Source: Gilliamella sp. Choc4-2 | GTDB taxonomy: Bacteria; Pseudomonadota; Gammaproteobacteria; Enterobacterales; Orbaceae | DNA: 64,000 bases | Assembly: GCF_001690355.1 (NCBI RefSeq) | Contig: NZ_LZHG01000060.1 | Span: 124,001 to 188,000, forward strand | Direction: 5' to 3' | Shown: piece by piece, positions 1 to 10,257 of the stretch | Layout of the letters: every line of letters begins with the position of its first letter | Numbering within the stretch: position 1 is the stretch's first letter | Position numbers and translations under genes: made by a program | The notes under the pieces: model-generated | Seen by the model: only the letters and a program-made list of their open reading frames with translations | What the model was told of the DNA's origin: nothing | The model's database searches: none

Positions 1-190
1 GATCACGATGAAAAGTAGCATTTTTAATAATGCCATCTTCAAGCGACCAACTTTCATAGTATCCTGATAAAAAATATAAATCACCATAATCAATTTGCCT
101 CGAACTCAGTATATCCAATAAACGAAATATATCTTGTTGGCTTAGATTATTCGGATTAAGTAGTCGTTCACTAACTTTAGTTACTATCAT
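1..190 (-). CDS. tldD: Metalloprotease TldD, N-terminal part only
   Basis: The minus strand opens at an ATG at 190 and reads to the window edge, giving 63 residues. The peptide contains DYGDLYF followed by ESWSLEDGIIK, which matches the N-terminus of enterobacterial TldD. In the family TldD pairs with TldE/PmbA as a heterodimeric zinc protease that degrades unfolded peptides and matures modified peptides such as microcin B17. It lies downstream of rng on the same strand, as in E. coli, where yhdP normally sits between them; yhdP is absent here. The active-site HEXXXH part is outside the window, so integrity cannot be judged. Confidence 0.85.
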   Translation of the reverse strand, partial: MIVTKVSERLLNPNNLSQQDIFRLLDILSSRQIDYGDLYFLSGYYESWSLEDGIIKNATFHRD

Positions 191-343
191 AAATTCCTTC
201 AATTTAAATTTTTAGACTAACCAAATAGTTATAATTATTAATACATTACTTAAAATAAACAATAATCTTTGTTTTATTTATTAGCAGTCATCAGTTTTAA
301 TATAATTAATTTATAACTTAAAAACATACAAAAATTTATCTTA

Positions 344-1819
344 TTAAATTAATACAACATCATATTGTTCTTGAATATAAAGTGGCTCTACTTTTACTTC
401 AACATGTTTACCAACAAATACTTCAACCTCTGCTAAAGCATGTGATTCATCACTGGTTAAGGCATTTACAACAGCAGCAGAAGCATAAACCAAAAAGTAT
501 TCGGAACGATGAGCTTTATGAACACGGACTATTTCACGTAAAATTTCGTTACAAATTGTTTCAACCGATTTAACCATCCCGCGGCCTTTACATGCTGGAC
601 ATTCCTCACACAAAATATGTCCAATACTTTCCCTTGTTCGTTTACGTGTCATTTCAACCAGTCCTAGGGTTGAAAATGAGTTAATGGTGGTTCTAACTCT
701 ATCTTTTGATAAAAAATCCTGTAGTGATTGCAATACACGTTCGCGGTGCAAATCTTCTTGCATATCAATAAAATCAATAATAATAATTCCGCCCAAATTA
801 CGTAAACGTAGCTGCCGCGCAATAGCTATCGTTGCTTCAATATTGGTATTAAAAATCGTCTCTTCTAAATTTCGATGACCAACAAATGCCCCTGTATTAA
901 TATCAATTGTTGTCATAGCTTCAGTTTGGTCGATAATTAAATAGCCACCTGATTTTAATTTTACTTTACGATCAAGTGCTCGTTGAATTTCGTTTTCTGT
1001 ATCATAAAGATCAAATATCGGAGCGCTACCACAATAATGCGATAATTTACTAGTCACTTCAGGCATGAATTCTTTCGTAAATTCCAATAAGAGATCATAA
1101 GTAAGTTTTGAGTCAACCAAAATTCGTTCTATTGGATCACCAACAAAATCACGCAATACTCTTTGAGATAATTGCAACTCACCATAAACCAAGTTTTTGC
1201 TAGTTGGGCGTGCCATACGCTGCTGTATCTTAGCCCAAAGGCGTTTTAAAAAATTAGCATCCTGTTCTAACTCATACGCACTTGCACCTTCCGCTGCGGT
1301 TCTAACAATAAACCCACCTTCTTCTGTCACATATTGCTCGACAGTTCTTTTAAGTCTTTCGCGTTCTTCTTCACTTTCAATACGTTGTGATGTCGCAACA
1401 TGAGCTGAGTTAGGGCCAGGCATAAATACAAGATAACGTGATGGCAAAGTAATATCCGTAGTTAATCTTGCCCCTTTTGTTCCTAATGGATCTTTAACGA
1501 CTTGTACCATTAAGTCTTGACCTTGACGGACAAGTTCAGAAATATCTTTAACTTGAAATTGCTCTTGTTCACTATCCGATACACATTCTGTATGTGGCAT
1601 AATATCTGATGCATGTAGAAAAGCAGCTTTTTCCAAACCAATATCAACAAATGCAGCCTGCATACCTGGTAAAATACGGATAACTTTTCCTTTATATATA
1701 TTACCTACAATCCCTCTGCGTGACTCACGATCAACATGGATCTCTTGTAATACACCATCTTCAACATAAGCAACTCGCGTTTCAGAAGGTGTTACATTCA
1801 TTAATAATTCAACAGTCAT
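344..1819 (-). CDS. rng: Ribonuclease G
   Basis: The 491-residue product is the usual length for RNase G, a cytoplasmic endoribonuclease of the RNase E/G family that matures the 5' end of 16S rRNA and trims some mRNAs. The N-terminal S1 domain is visible (GNIYKGKVIRILPGMQAAFVDIG, about residues 39-61). The DNase I-like core carries the metal-binding pair in TTIDINTG (about 304-311) and IIIDFIDM (about 347-354). The zinc-link CPACKGRG lies near residue 410. It lacks the long C-terminal scaffold of RNase E, which separates it from rne. It follows mreD by 10 bp, so it is probably co-transcribed with mreBCD. The maf gene often found between mreD and rng is missing. Confidence 0.95.
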   Translation of the reverse strand: MTVELLMNVTPSETRVAYVEDGVLQEIHVDRESRRGIVGNIYKGKVIRILPGMQAAFVDIGLEKAAFLHASDIMPHTECVSDSEQEQFQVKDISELVRQGQDLMVQVVKDPLGTKGARLTTDITLPSRYLVFMPGPNSAHVATSQRIESEEERERLKRTVEQYVTEEGGFIVRTAAEGASAYELEQDANFLKRLWAKIQQRMARPTSKNLVYGELQLSQRVLRDFVGDPIERILVDSKLTYDLLLEFTKEFMPEVTSKLSHYCGSAPIFDLYDTENEIQRALDRKVKLKSGGYLIIDQTEAMTTIDINTGAFVGHRNLEETIFNTNIEATIAIARQLRLRNLGGIIIIDFIDMQEDLHRERVLQSLQDFLSKDRVRTTINSFSTLGLVEMTRKRTRESIGHILCEECPACKGRGMVKSVETICNEILREIVRVHKAHRSEYFLVYASAAVVNALTSDESHALAEVEVFVGKHVEVKVEPLYIQEQYDVVLI

Positions 1820-1829
1820 AAACTTTCCT

Positions 1830-2315
1830 TTAATTAATCACAAAGCTCCGTCTTATTAGTCGCAATAATAGATAAAATACTATCCATAATATACCATCAA
1901 CACAGCTTGATAGTAGAATTAAAGGAGATATGGTAATGGTATGATATATAATTGCTTGAAATAAAAAAACCAATAAGTTATAACACAACAATACGCCAAA
2001 TATAATGAACGACTGCTGCCATAAAGCTAAATTGCGTATCAATTGAAATTTGAAAATTAGTAAAAAGGCAATAACCGAAAAAATAAAAGCATGTATACCC
2101 AATATTGTTCCTGAACATAAATCAATTATAGTTCCAAATATAAAAGCTGTACCTATTCCCACACGGTGAGGAAGGGCAATTAACCAATAAGCTAAGATCA
2201 ACATAAAAAAATGTGGTTTAACCATATTGTAAGTTGGTGACCATGGTATAATTTGAGCAAATAATCCTAATAATAATGTTACCCAAATAATGAAGACACC
2301 TCTACGGTCTCTCAT
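1830..2315 (-). CDS. mreD: Rod shape-determining membrane protein MreD
   Basis: This is a 161-residue, strongly hydrophobic protein with about five to six membrane spans and short basic loops, the normal size for MreD. MreD is an inner-membrane part of the elongasome and links MreB filaments through MreC to RodA/PBP2 wall synthesis. Its start overlaps the end of mreC by 14 bp, indicating translational coupling. Assignment rests mainly on operon position and topology, because MreD is poorly conserved; the N-terminal segment (RRGVFIIWVTLLLGLFAQIIP) agrees with the enterobacterial family. Confidence 0.9.
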   Translation of the reverse strand: MRDRRGVFIIWVTLLLGLFAQIIPWSPTYNMVKPHFFMLILAYWLIALPHRVGIGTAFIFGTIIDLCSGTILGIHAFIFSVIAFLLIFKFQLIRNLALWQQSFIIFGVLLCYNLLVFLFQAIIYHTITISPLILLSSCVDGILWIVFYLLLRLIRRSFVIN

Positions 2316-3144
2316 GTTGTACTCCTTGATCTATTCCTAACAATAATAAATAACGTAGTCGTTTTAAGTCTGCTGTAGGTGTTGCTGAAATAAGTGGCGA
2401 AGAATCACTAATATCAATTTTTACCGAACTAACTATCGCAACAGGATACCCCTCAGGAAACCGTCCATCCAGTCCAGAAGTAACAAGAACATCACCAACT
2501 TTGACATCAACATTATTTGGCAAAAAATCGAGCGTTAAATCGTTATTACAACCATTACCAACAGCAACCATTGAGATATCATTTCTTTGCACTTGTACAG
2601 GTATTGCATGTTGATAATCACAAATTAGGATTGCTCTACTTGTATTTTGTGCTGTTTCATAAATTTGTCCAACAATACCCTTTTCATCAATCACGGGTTG
2701 ACCGACATAAACGCCATCATGTTTTCCTTTATTAATGACAATTTGATAAATGTAAGGATCTGTATCTGTTAATAAAACTTGTGCAACTCTTTTAGGCTCT
2801 TTTATGTGTATCGGAGAACCAAGCAATTCTCTGAGTCTATTATTTTCATGCCTTAAATGTTCCAATAATAAAAGATCAACTTTTTTATTCAATAATTCTT
2901 CATGCAGCTTCTCATTTTCATTTGCTAATGCTTCTCTAGTTTTTGACATTTCGTAAAGCGAATCAAACGATGCTCGAGGCGCATTTGAAATATTGTAAAG
3001 TGGCGAAACAATAGTATCTAAATAATAACGAACTTCTTTGAAAGGTTGGTAGCTTACGTCTAAAACAATTAAAACGGAAGCAAGAGTCAAAGAAGCTAAT
3101 AATTGCACGCTAAGAGGGGATCGTTTAGAAAAAAGTAATTTCAT
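2302..3144 (-). CDS. mreC: Rod shape-determining protein MreC
   Basis: The 280-residue protein has a short cytoplasmic N-terminus, one membrane span (about residues 13-30), a periplasmic coiled coil (about 65-105, rich in E, L, N and K) and the two beta-barrel domains of MreC, with the conserved stretch GIVGQIYETAQNTSRAIL. It is shorter than E. coli MreC (about 367 residues) because the variable C-terminal tail is absent. MreC is the periplasmic scaffold that activates PBP2. It overlaps mreD and lies 155 bp downstream of mreB, a gap that holds a GC-rich hairpin. Confidence 0.95.
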   Translation of the reverse strand: MKLLFSKRSPLSVQLLASLTLASVLIVLDVSYQPFKEVRYYLDTIVSPLYNISNAPRASFDSLYEMSKTREALANENEKLHEELLNKKVDLLLLEHLRHENNRLRELLGSPIHIKEPKRVAQVLLTDTDPYIYQIVINKGKHDGVYVGQPVIDEKGIVGQIYETAQNTSRAILICDYQHAIPVQVQRNDISMVAVGNGCNNDLTLDFLPNNVDVKVGDVLVTSGLDGRFPEGYPVAIVSSVKIDISDSSPLISATPTADLKRLRYLLLLGIDQGVQHERP

Positions 3145-3196
3145 TGCTCAATACTTTACCTGCTATATATTCAAGTTTTATATATAATGATATGAG

Positions 3197-3217
3197 TCCG
3201 CCGGCTACTGCGGCGGA
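3197..3217. other. GC-rich hairpin between mreB and mreC
   Basis: A 7-bp perfect stem (TCCGCCG / CGGCGGA) with a 7-nt loop stands in otherwise AT-rich DNA downstream of mreB. Neither strand has a U-tract after it, so it is not a canonical intrinsic terminator. It could attenuate or stabilise the mreB transcript relative to mreCD. That role is an inference from position. Confidence 0.5.
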
Positions 3218-3299
3218 AAAGATAATTAAGATGCTTAGCTATTAAGCATTTTATTATTTAATTGAAAGCAAAATGATAATACATTAATACATATAGTTT

Positions 3300-4713
<1,414 letters not shown>

Positions 4714-5178
4714 ATGGATATACGCAAAATTAAAAAATTAATTGAATTAGTTGAAGAGTCAGGTATTTCAGAACTTGAAATCTCTGAAGGTGAAGAATCA
4801 GTTAGAATTAATCGTTCTGTACCTGCTACAAATCATTCAGCGCCAGTACAAAACTTTCATATTCCTCAAGCTGCTCCAGTTGTTGTAACACCAACCACTT
4901 CAATTGAAGAAGTAGATAATGAGGCTGCATCAGTTAATATTTCAGGTACAACAATAAAATCACCAATGGTTGGAACGTTTTATCGTACTCCTAGTCCTGA
5001 ATCAAAAGCTTTTGTAGAAGTTGGTCAAACAGTAAATATTGGCGATGTACTTTGCATTGTTGAAGCTATGAAAATGATGAATCAAATTGAATCTGAAAAA
5101 GCAGGTATTATCAAAGCCATTTTAGTTGAAAATGGTCAACCAGTAGAATTCGATCAACCATTATTCATAATCGAATAA
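4714..5178 (+). CDS. accB: Biotin carboxyl carrier protein of acetyl-CoA carboxylase
   Basis: The 154-residue product has the AccB layout: an N-terminal segment ([23 protein letters not shown] opening), a Pro/Ala/Thr-rich linker at about 45-75, and a C-terminal biotinyl domain. The biotin acceptor lysine is in EAMKMMN near residue 120, and the thumb-type segment [15 protein letters not shown] identifies the acetyl-CoA carboxylase type. BCCP carries CO2 between AccC and the AccAD carboxyltransferase in the first step of fatty-acid synthesis. It is followed by accC after 41 bp and both share an operon. Confidence 0.97.
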   Translation: MDIRKIKKLIELVEESGISELEISEGEESVRINRSVPATNHSAPVQNFHIPQAAPVVVTPTTSIEEVDNEAASVNISGTTIKSPMVGTFYRTPSPESKAFVEVGQTVNIGDVLCIVEAMKMMNQIESEKAGIIKAILVENGQPVEFDQPLFIIE

Positions 5179-5219
5179 TATGAATTCATTCATTAATTTA
5201 TAAAATTAAGAGATCGAAT

Positions 5220-6563
5220 ATGCTGGATAAAATTCTTATTGCTAACCGTGGTGAAATTGCGCTACGTATCTTACGAGCATGTAAAGAACTTGGAATTAAA
5301 ACTGTCGCTGTTCATTCTTCGGCAGATAAAGATTTGAAACATGTGTTACTTGCAGATGAAACAGTCTGTATTGGTCCAGCAGCCTCTGCCAAAAGTTACT
5401 TGAATATCCCAGCATTAATATCCGCTGCCGAAGTAACTGGAGCTGCTGCTATTCACCCTGGATACGGTTTCTTGTCTGAAAATGCAGATTTTGCAGAACA
5501 AGTTGAGCGTTCTGGTTTTATTTTTGTTGGTCCAAAACCTGATACTATCCGTTTAATGGGAGATAAAGTATCAGCAATTCATGCTATGAAAAAAGCAGGT
5601 GTCCCTTGTGTGCCTGGCTCAGATGGTCCATTAAGTAGTAATATAGAGACGAACAAACAGATAGCGAAGCAAATTGGCTATCCTGTTATTATTAAAGCTT
5701 CTGGTGGCGGTGGTGGCCGTGGTATGCGCATTGTTCGAGAAGAAAAGGATCTTGAACAATCAATAAAAATGACCAAACTTGAAGCTAAGACAGCATTTAA
5801 TAATGACATGGTTTACATGGAAAAATTCCTTGAAAACCCACGGCATATCGAAATTCAAGTCCTTTCCGATGGTCAAGGTCATGCAGTTTATTTAGCCGAA
5901 CGTGATTGCTCAATGCAGCGGCGTCATCAAAAAGTAGTTGAAGAAGCGCCAGCTGTTGGCATTACACCTAAAATGCGCAAATTTATTGGTGAGCGCTGTG
6001 TAAATGCCTGTATTGAAATAGGTTATCGTGGTGCAGGTACATTTGAATTTTTATTTGAAAACGGCGAATTTTATTTCATTGAAATGAACACCCGTATTCA
6101 GGTAGAACATCCTGTTACCGAAATGATTACAGGTGTAGATTTAATTAGAGAGCAAATTCTAATTGCAGCAGGAAAACCACTTTCTATTAAACAAAAAGAC
6201 ATTGAAATTAAAGGTCATGCAATTGAATGCAGGATTAATGCCGAAGATCCTAAAACATTTATGCCATCACCTGGAAAGATTACCCGTTTTCATGCACCAG
6301 GTGGGTTCGGTATTCGTTGGGAATCACATATTTATGCCGGTTATACAGTACCGCCATATTATGATTCAATGATAGGTAAACTAATAGCTTATGGGGAAAC
6401 GCGAGAAGTAGCTATAGCACGGATGAAAAATGCATTAGCAGAATTAGTTATTGACGGTATCAAAACCAATATCGACCTTCATATCGAAATTATGAATGAT
6501 AAAAGCTTCCAAAAAGGTGGCACAAATATCCACTATTTAGAAAAAAAATTAGGTATTTATTAA
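5220..6563 (+). CDS. accC: Biotin carboxylase subunit of acetyl-CoA carboxylase
   Basis: The 447-residue enzyme carboxylates the biotin of AccB using ATP and bicarbonate. It shows the N-terminal [17 protein letters not shown] segment, the ATP-grasp glycine loop [13 protein letters not shown] (about residues 161-173), the catalytic region [15 protein letters not shown] (about 288-302) and the biotin carboxylase C-terminal domain. Length equals the E. coli enzyme to within a few residues. It is the second gene of accBC. Confidence 0.98.
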   Translation: MLDKILIANRGEIALRILRACKELGIKTVAVHSSADKDLKHVLLADETVCIGPAASAKSYLNIPALISAAEVTGAAAIHPGYGFLSENADFAEQVERSGFIFVGPKPDTIRLMGDKVSAIHAMKKAGVPCVPGSDGPLSSNIETNKQIAKQIGYPVIIKASGGGGGRGMRIVREEKDLEQSIKMTKLEAKTAFNNDMVYMEKFLENPRHIEIQVLSDGQGHAVYLAERDCSMQRRHQKVVEEAPAVGITPKMRKFIGERCVNACIEIGYRGAGTFEFLFENGEFYFIEMNTRIQVEHPVTEMITGVDLIREQILIAAGKPLSIKQKDIEIKGHAIECRINAEDPKTFMPSPGKITRFHAPGGFGIRWESHIYAGYTVPPYYDSMIGKLIAYGETREVAIARMKNALAELVIDGIKTNIDLHIEIMNDKSFQKGGTNIHYLEKKLGIY

Positions 6564-6612
6564 TAATATAGTTCTTGAGTTCTATTTATAAACTATTATA
6601 TTATTTTAATTT
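6562..6612 (+). terminator. Probable accC terminator
   Basis: An AT-rich inverted repeat (AATAATATAGTT at 6562-6573 with AACTATTATATTATT at 6590-6604) begins at the accC stop and is followed by a T-rich run (TTTAATTTTT). The stem is weak in base composition but the layout is that of an intrinsic terminator. Confidence 0.5.
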
Positions 6613-6642
6613 TTATTACAACAATTATTATATTGATAACAC

Positions 6643-6692
6643 ACAACCAGTCATTCCCGCCGACTATAATCGGCGGCGTTATTTCTGGTTGT
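6643..6692 (-). terminator. Two-part hairpin at the 3' end of yadH
   Basis: An outer 8-bp stem (ACAACCAG at 6643-6650 with CTGGTTGT at 6685-6692) encloses a GC-rich inner stem (CCGCCGA at 6657-6663 with TCGGCGG at 6670-6676). It abuts the yadH stop codon and separates the convergent accC and yadH transcripts. There is no clear U-tract, so it may act as a stability element or a weak terminator. Confidence 0.5.
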
Positions 6693-7462
6693 TAATTTCG
6701 TAATCCTTTTCCTCTTTCAATTAATCGCCACACCATGACATACAACGCTATTACAAACAAAATAAGCATTGAAAAAGTGATCCAAAGTGAAACATCAGTT
6801 ATGCCTAAAAAACCATAACGAAATCCATTAATCATATAAACAATGGGATTAAATTTGGATACCCATTGCCAAAAAGTTGGTAGCATAGTGATTGAATAAA
6901 ACACACCTCCCAAATAAGTTAATGGCGTTAATACGAATGTGGGAATAATACTAATATCATCGAAAGTTTTAGCATATACCGCATTTAATAAACCTGCTAA
7001 TGAAAACAGAATTGAAGTTAATAACAATGTGTAACCGACGAAAAACCATGAGTAGACTTGATAATTAACAAAAAATAGCGATACAATTGTGACTAATATT
7101 CCCGTTAAAATACCGCGTATCACCCCTCCCCCAACAAACCCACAAATTATGATGTGTGTAGGCACAGGAGCTACTAATAACTCTTCTATATTCCGCTGAA
7201 ATTTGGCACTGAAAAAGGATGAACAAACATTTGTGTAGGAGTTAGTAATTACCGACATCATGATTAATCCCGGTACAATAAAAGCCATATAACTATAGCC
7301 CCCCATATTACCTACACGTGAACCAATTAAATTCCCAAAAATAATAAAATAAAGAGACATCGTAATCACAGGTGGAATCATTGTTTGGATCCAAATTCTT
7401 AAAAATCGAACTACCTCTTTACGCCAAATACTTTTTAAGGCTATCCAATATAAATTATTCAT
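6692..7462 (-). CDS. yadH: ABC transporter permease, YadH type
   Basis: The 256-residue product has six predicted membrane spans and belongs to the ABC-2 permease family. It resembles E. coli YadH in length and in the segment FVVPGLIMMSVITNSYTN-like core (here FIVPGLIMMSVITNSYTN). It overlaps the yadG ATPase by 8 bp, so the two form an export unit. The substrate of YadGH is unknown in E. coli. Both genes are on the minus strand and converge on accC. Confidence 0.9.
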   Translation of the reverse strand: MNNLYWIALKSIWRKEVVRFLRIWIQTMIPPVITMSLYFIIFGNLIGSRVGNMGGYSYMAFIVPGLIMMSVITNSYTNVCSSFFSAKFQRNIEELLVAPVPTHIIICGFVGGGVIRGILTGILVTIVSLFFVNYQVYSWFFVGYTLLLTSILFSLAGLLNAVYAKTFDDISIIPTFVLTPLTYLGGVFYSITMLPTFWQWVSKFNPIVYMINGFRYGFLGITDVSLWITFSMLILFVIALYVMVWRLIERGKGLRN

Positions 7463-8399
7463 TATTCACTCCTTGCTTTTGTGTATCATTACGCAGTAAT
7501 TCAACAAATAATTCTTCCAGCCTATTAGCTTTATTTCGCATACTTATCACTTTGATTTGCTGTTGATTAAGCTGTTCAAATAACTGGTTTAAACCATATT
7601 GTTTATCAAATTTAACCTCTAACATTCCCGGCTCGATATCTAAAAATGAATATCCTTTTAATGCAATAGGTGTAGATGTTGGTAAATAATCAATAATAAT
7701 TGTTTCAGATTGACTATTAGCTAGTAAATCACGCATTGATGAATTAGCAATAAGCTCACCACGTTGAATAATACCGATATGCCTACATAAAATCTCGGCT
7801 TCTTCTAAATAATGTGTAGTTAAAATAATGGTAATTCCTTGACGGTTTATTTCATGAAGAAAATTATGCATAGAACGACGTAATTCAATATCAACACCTG
7901 CGGTAGGTTCATCTAAAATTAATAATTTAGGCTCATGGACAAGTGCCCTTGCTATCATTAACCTTCTTTTCATACCACCTGATAACATACCTGCTCGGCT
8001 ATAGCGCTTATTCCATAAATCTAAAATACGTAAATATTTTTCAGCTCGCTCTAATGCCAACTTCCGTGGTAATCCATAATAACCACCTTGATTAGCAACG
8101 ATTTGAAGCACTCCTTCAAATTGGTTAAAATTAAAATCTTGTGGAACCAAACCAATCTGCCTTTTAGCATTCACTACGTCGCTATCTAAATCGTATCCAA
8201 AAATTTTAACTGTTCCTGATGTTTTGGTGACTAACGAACTAATAATACCAATAGTTGTTGATTTACCGGCCCCATTAGGCCCAAGCAATGCATAAAAATC
8301 CCCTGCTTGCACTGTTAAATTAATACCTTTTAAAGCTTCTACACCATTTTTATAAATTTTTTTGAGCCCAGTTAGCTCAAGTGCAGGAATAGATGACAT
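7455..8399 (-). CDS. yadG: ABC transporter ATP-binding protein, YadG type
   Basis: This 314-residue nucleotide-binding subunit has Walker A GPNGAGKST (about residues 40-48), the signature LSGGMKRRLMIARAL (about 139-153), Walker B LLILDEPTAGVD and the switch histidine in LTTHYLEEAE. The C-terminal 90 residues form the extra domain typical of ABC-2/DRA-type ATPases. It energises the YadH permease encoded immediately downstream with overlapping reading frames. The signature reads LSGGMKRR rather than LSGGQ, which is usual for this subfamily. Confidence 0.92.
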   Translation of the reverse strand: MSSIPALELTGLKKIYKNGVEALKGINLTVQAGDFYALLGPNGAGKSTTIGIISSLVTKTSGTVKIFGYDLDSDVVNAKRQIGLVPQDFNFNQFEGVLQIVANQGGYYGLPRKLALERAEKYLRILDLWNKRYSRAGMLSGGMKRRLMIARALVHEPKLLILDEPTAGVDIELRRSMHNFLHEINRQGITIILTTHYLEEAEILCRHIGIIQRGELIANSSMRDLLANSQSETIIIDYLPTSTPIALKGYSFLDIEPGMLEVKFDKQYGLNQLFEQLNQQQIKVISMRNKANRLEELFVELLRNDTQKQGVNNE

Positions 8400-8662
8400 G
8401 AATAAATCCTAAGTGAATAAATTATGATTAAAGAGATATAAGATCATATTTGATGAAATTTAATATTGACAATATAATCAATTATTGTAAAGGTATTTTT
8501 AGTATTATTTAATGTTGATATTAAGATAAAACATGATTCAATGCCTAAATTATAATTATTTAAACAACGATTAAACTTTGCAAAAGTTTTATTATAATTA
8601 GGTTCACCAGTAATTTTATTTTAAATTGATTTGAATACTCCCTTCATTAAGGAATAGATATT

Positions 8663-9241
8663 ATGTTTAAAATTGGGTTAATTTCTGTATCGGATAGAGC
8701 TTCAAGTGGCATCTATAAAGACGAAGGCATTCCCACTTTAGCTTCATGGCTAAAAAAATCAATAAAAACACCTTTTGAAACTATCGATCGCGTGATTCCT
8801 GATGAACAATCAATTATTAAACAAACCTTATGTGAATTAGTTGATAAGTTAAATTGTAATTTAATTTTAACAACGGGGGGGACAGGTCCAGCTCTCAGAG
8901 ATGTCACGCCAGATGCAACACTTGCAATAGCGGATCGGATTATGCCAGGCATTGGTGAGCAAATGCGTCAGATTAGTTTGCATTTTGTACCAACTGCCAT
9001 CTTGTCTCGACAAGTGGGTGTGATTCGCAAAAAATGTTTAATTTTAAATTTACCAGGTAGACCCAAATCCATTCAAGAAACCTTAGAAGGTGTTAAAGAC
9101 TCCCAAGGCAATGTGATTGTAAATGGTATTTTTGCTAGTATTCCTTATTGTATACAGCTTTTAGAAGGACCTTATATTGAAACCCATGAATTAATAGTCA
9201 AATCTTTTCGTCCTAAAGATGCATTTAAATCAAATACTTAA
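8663..9241 (+). CDS. mog: Molybdopterin adenylyltransferase Mog
   Basis: The 192-residue protein matches Mog in length and motifs: GLISVSDRASSGIYKDEG at the N-terminus and TTGGTGPALRDVTPDAT (about residues 71-87), the MPT-binding signature. Mog adenylates molybdopterin before molybdate insertion in molybdenum cofactor synthesis. A good Shine-Dalgarno (TAAGGAA) sits 10 bp before the ATG. No other moa/mob genes are in the window. Confidence 0.95.
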   Translation: MFKIGLISVSDRASSGIYKDEGIPTLASWLKKSIKTPFETIDRVIPDEQSIIKQTLCELVDKLNCNLILTTGGTGPALRDVTPDATLAIADRIMPGIGEQMRQISLHFVPTAILSRQVGVIRKKCLILNLPGRPKSIQETLEGVKDSQGNVIVNGIFASIPYCIQLLEGPYIETHELIVKSFRPKDAFKSNT

Positions 9242-9431
9242 TATTATGCAAATTTAATGGATAATTATTTAACTAATATTAATAATTTTAGATTGTCCCA
9301 TTAAAAATGACAATTAACTAGTTAAAAAATATTTATAATTGGTATCAATCGAAATTATGATTAATAAATGCCAAACATAATATAAAAATATTTTCATCTA
9401 AATAGAAATAAACTCAATCTGAAGGAACATT

Positions 9432-9890
9432 ATGAAACAAGATGCTCTCACTAAAACATTTAAAGAGATGCTTAGCCAAGAAAAGTTCAGCTCACAAGTC
9501 GAAATAGTGCAAGCACTGCAAGAACAGGGATTTGATAATATAAATCAATCTAAAATATCGAGAATGTTAACTAAATTTGGGGCAGTTAGAACTCGTAATG
9601 CAAAGTCTGAAATGGTCTATTGTTTGCCAGCTGAAATGAGTGTACCGACCACAAGTAGCCCATTAAAAAACTTAGTTCTTGATATTGATTATAACAGTTC
9701 AATGGTTGTTATTCATACTAGCCCAGGAGCAGCTCAACTTATTGCGAGATTACTTGACTCGATTGGTAAAGCCGAAGGAATTTTAGGTTCAATTGCTGGT
9801 GATGATACAATTTTTAGTACACCCACTAAAGGCTGTACAGTTAAAAAATTGTATCAAATTATTCTAGAATTATTTGAACAAGAATTGTAA
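9432..9890 (+). CDS. argR: Arginine repressor ArgR
   Basis: The 152-residue protein has the winged-helix DNA-binding half (about residues 1-75, with [19 protein letters not shown]) and the C-terminal arginine-binding/hexamerisation half with [18 protein letters not shown] and [10 protein letters not shown]. These are diagnostic of ArgR, the hexameric arginine-dependent repressor, also a Xer recombination accessory in enterics. A strong Shine-Dalgarno (GAAGGAA) precedes the ATG. I saw no convincing ARG box in its own upstream 190 bp. Confidence 0.96.
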   Translation: MKQDALTKTFKEMLSQEKFSSQVEIVQALQEQGFDNINQSKISRMLTKFGAVRTRNAKSEMVYCLPAEMSVPTTSSPLKNLVLDIDYNSSMVVIHTSPGAAQLIARLLDSIGKAEGILGSIAGDDTIFSTPTKGCTVKKLYQIILELFEQEL

Positions 9891-10004
9891 TCCCACTTAA
9901 CTTAAATTTTAGTGAATAAGTAATTTTTTCATATTTAACATATTGACACAATTTACAAAATCGTTAATTCTATATAGCAATGATTTTGTAACTTAAGTTA
10001 CAAG

Positions 10005-10172
10005 AACGAAGAGGCGCATTACTCAGGCGAATTATTTTAGGGACTGGAACCGTTGAAAATAATTGAGGGGATGTAATGCCGAGGTTTGTTTGATAATCCA
10101 GAAATCAATCAAATCAACTGCAAGGGCTGAATCCCTTGGGTTGTCACCATACCAGGTGGAGCGCTTCATGGT
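10005..10172 (+). promoter_or_regulatory. Lysine riboswitch (L box) in the lysC leader
   Basis: The leader of lysC contains the conserved lysine-aptamer blocks in the right order. GAAGAGGCGC begins near 10008, a GAGGGGATGTAATGCCGAGG-like core lies at about 10064-10083, CTGAATCCC and GGGTTGTCACC lie at about 10128-10148, and GGTGGAGCGCTTC closes the aptamer near 10155-10167, pairing with its start. This matches the E. coli lysC element block by block. Lysine binding would reduce expression of the downstream aspartokinase. About 85 bp separate it from the lysC ATG; I see no strong intrinsic terminator there, so control may be at translation initiation or via Rho. Confidence 0.93.
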
Positions 10173-10257
10173 TTGTACTTCTTTGCTTTAATTGTAAATA
10201 GGACATTACCTCGCTCTATCTCTTTTAAAAATAAAAAATTTTTAATATGAGGAATCC

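Noticed and set aside
9341-9431. Possible ARG box upstream of argR (TGATTAATAAAT-like).
   Set aside because: Only the left half resembles the consensus; the right half has too many mismatches.
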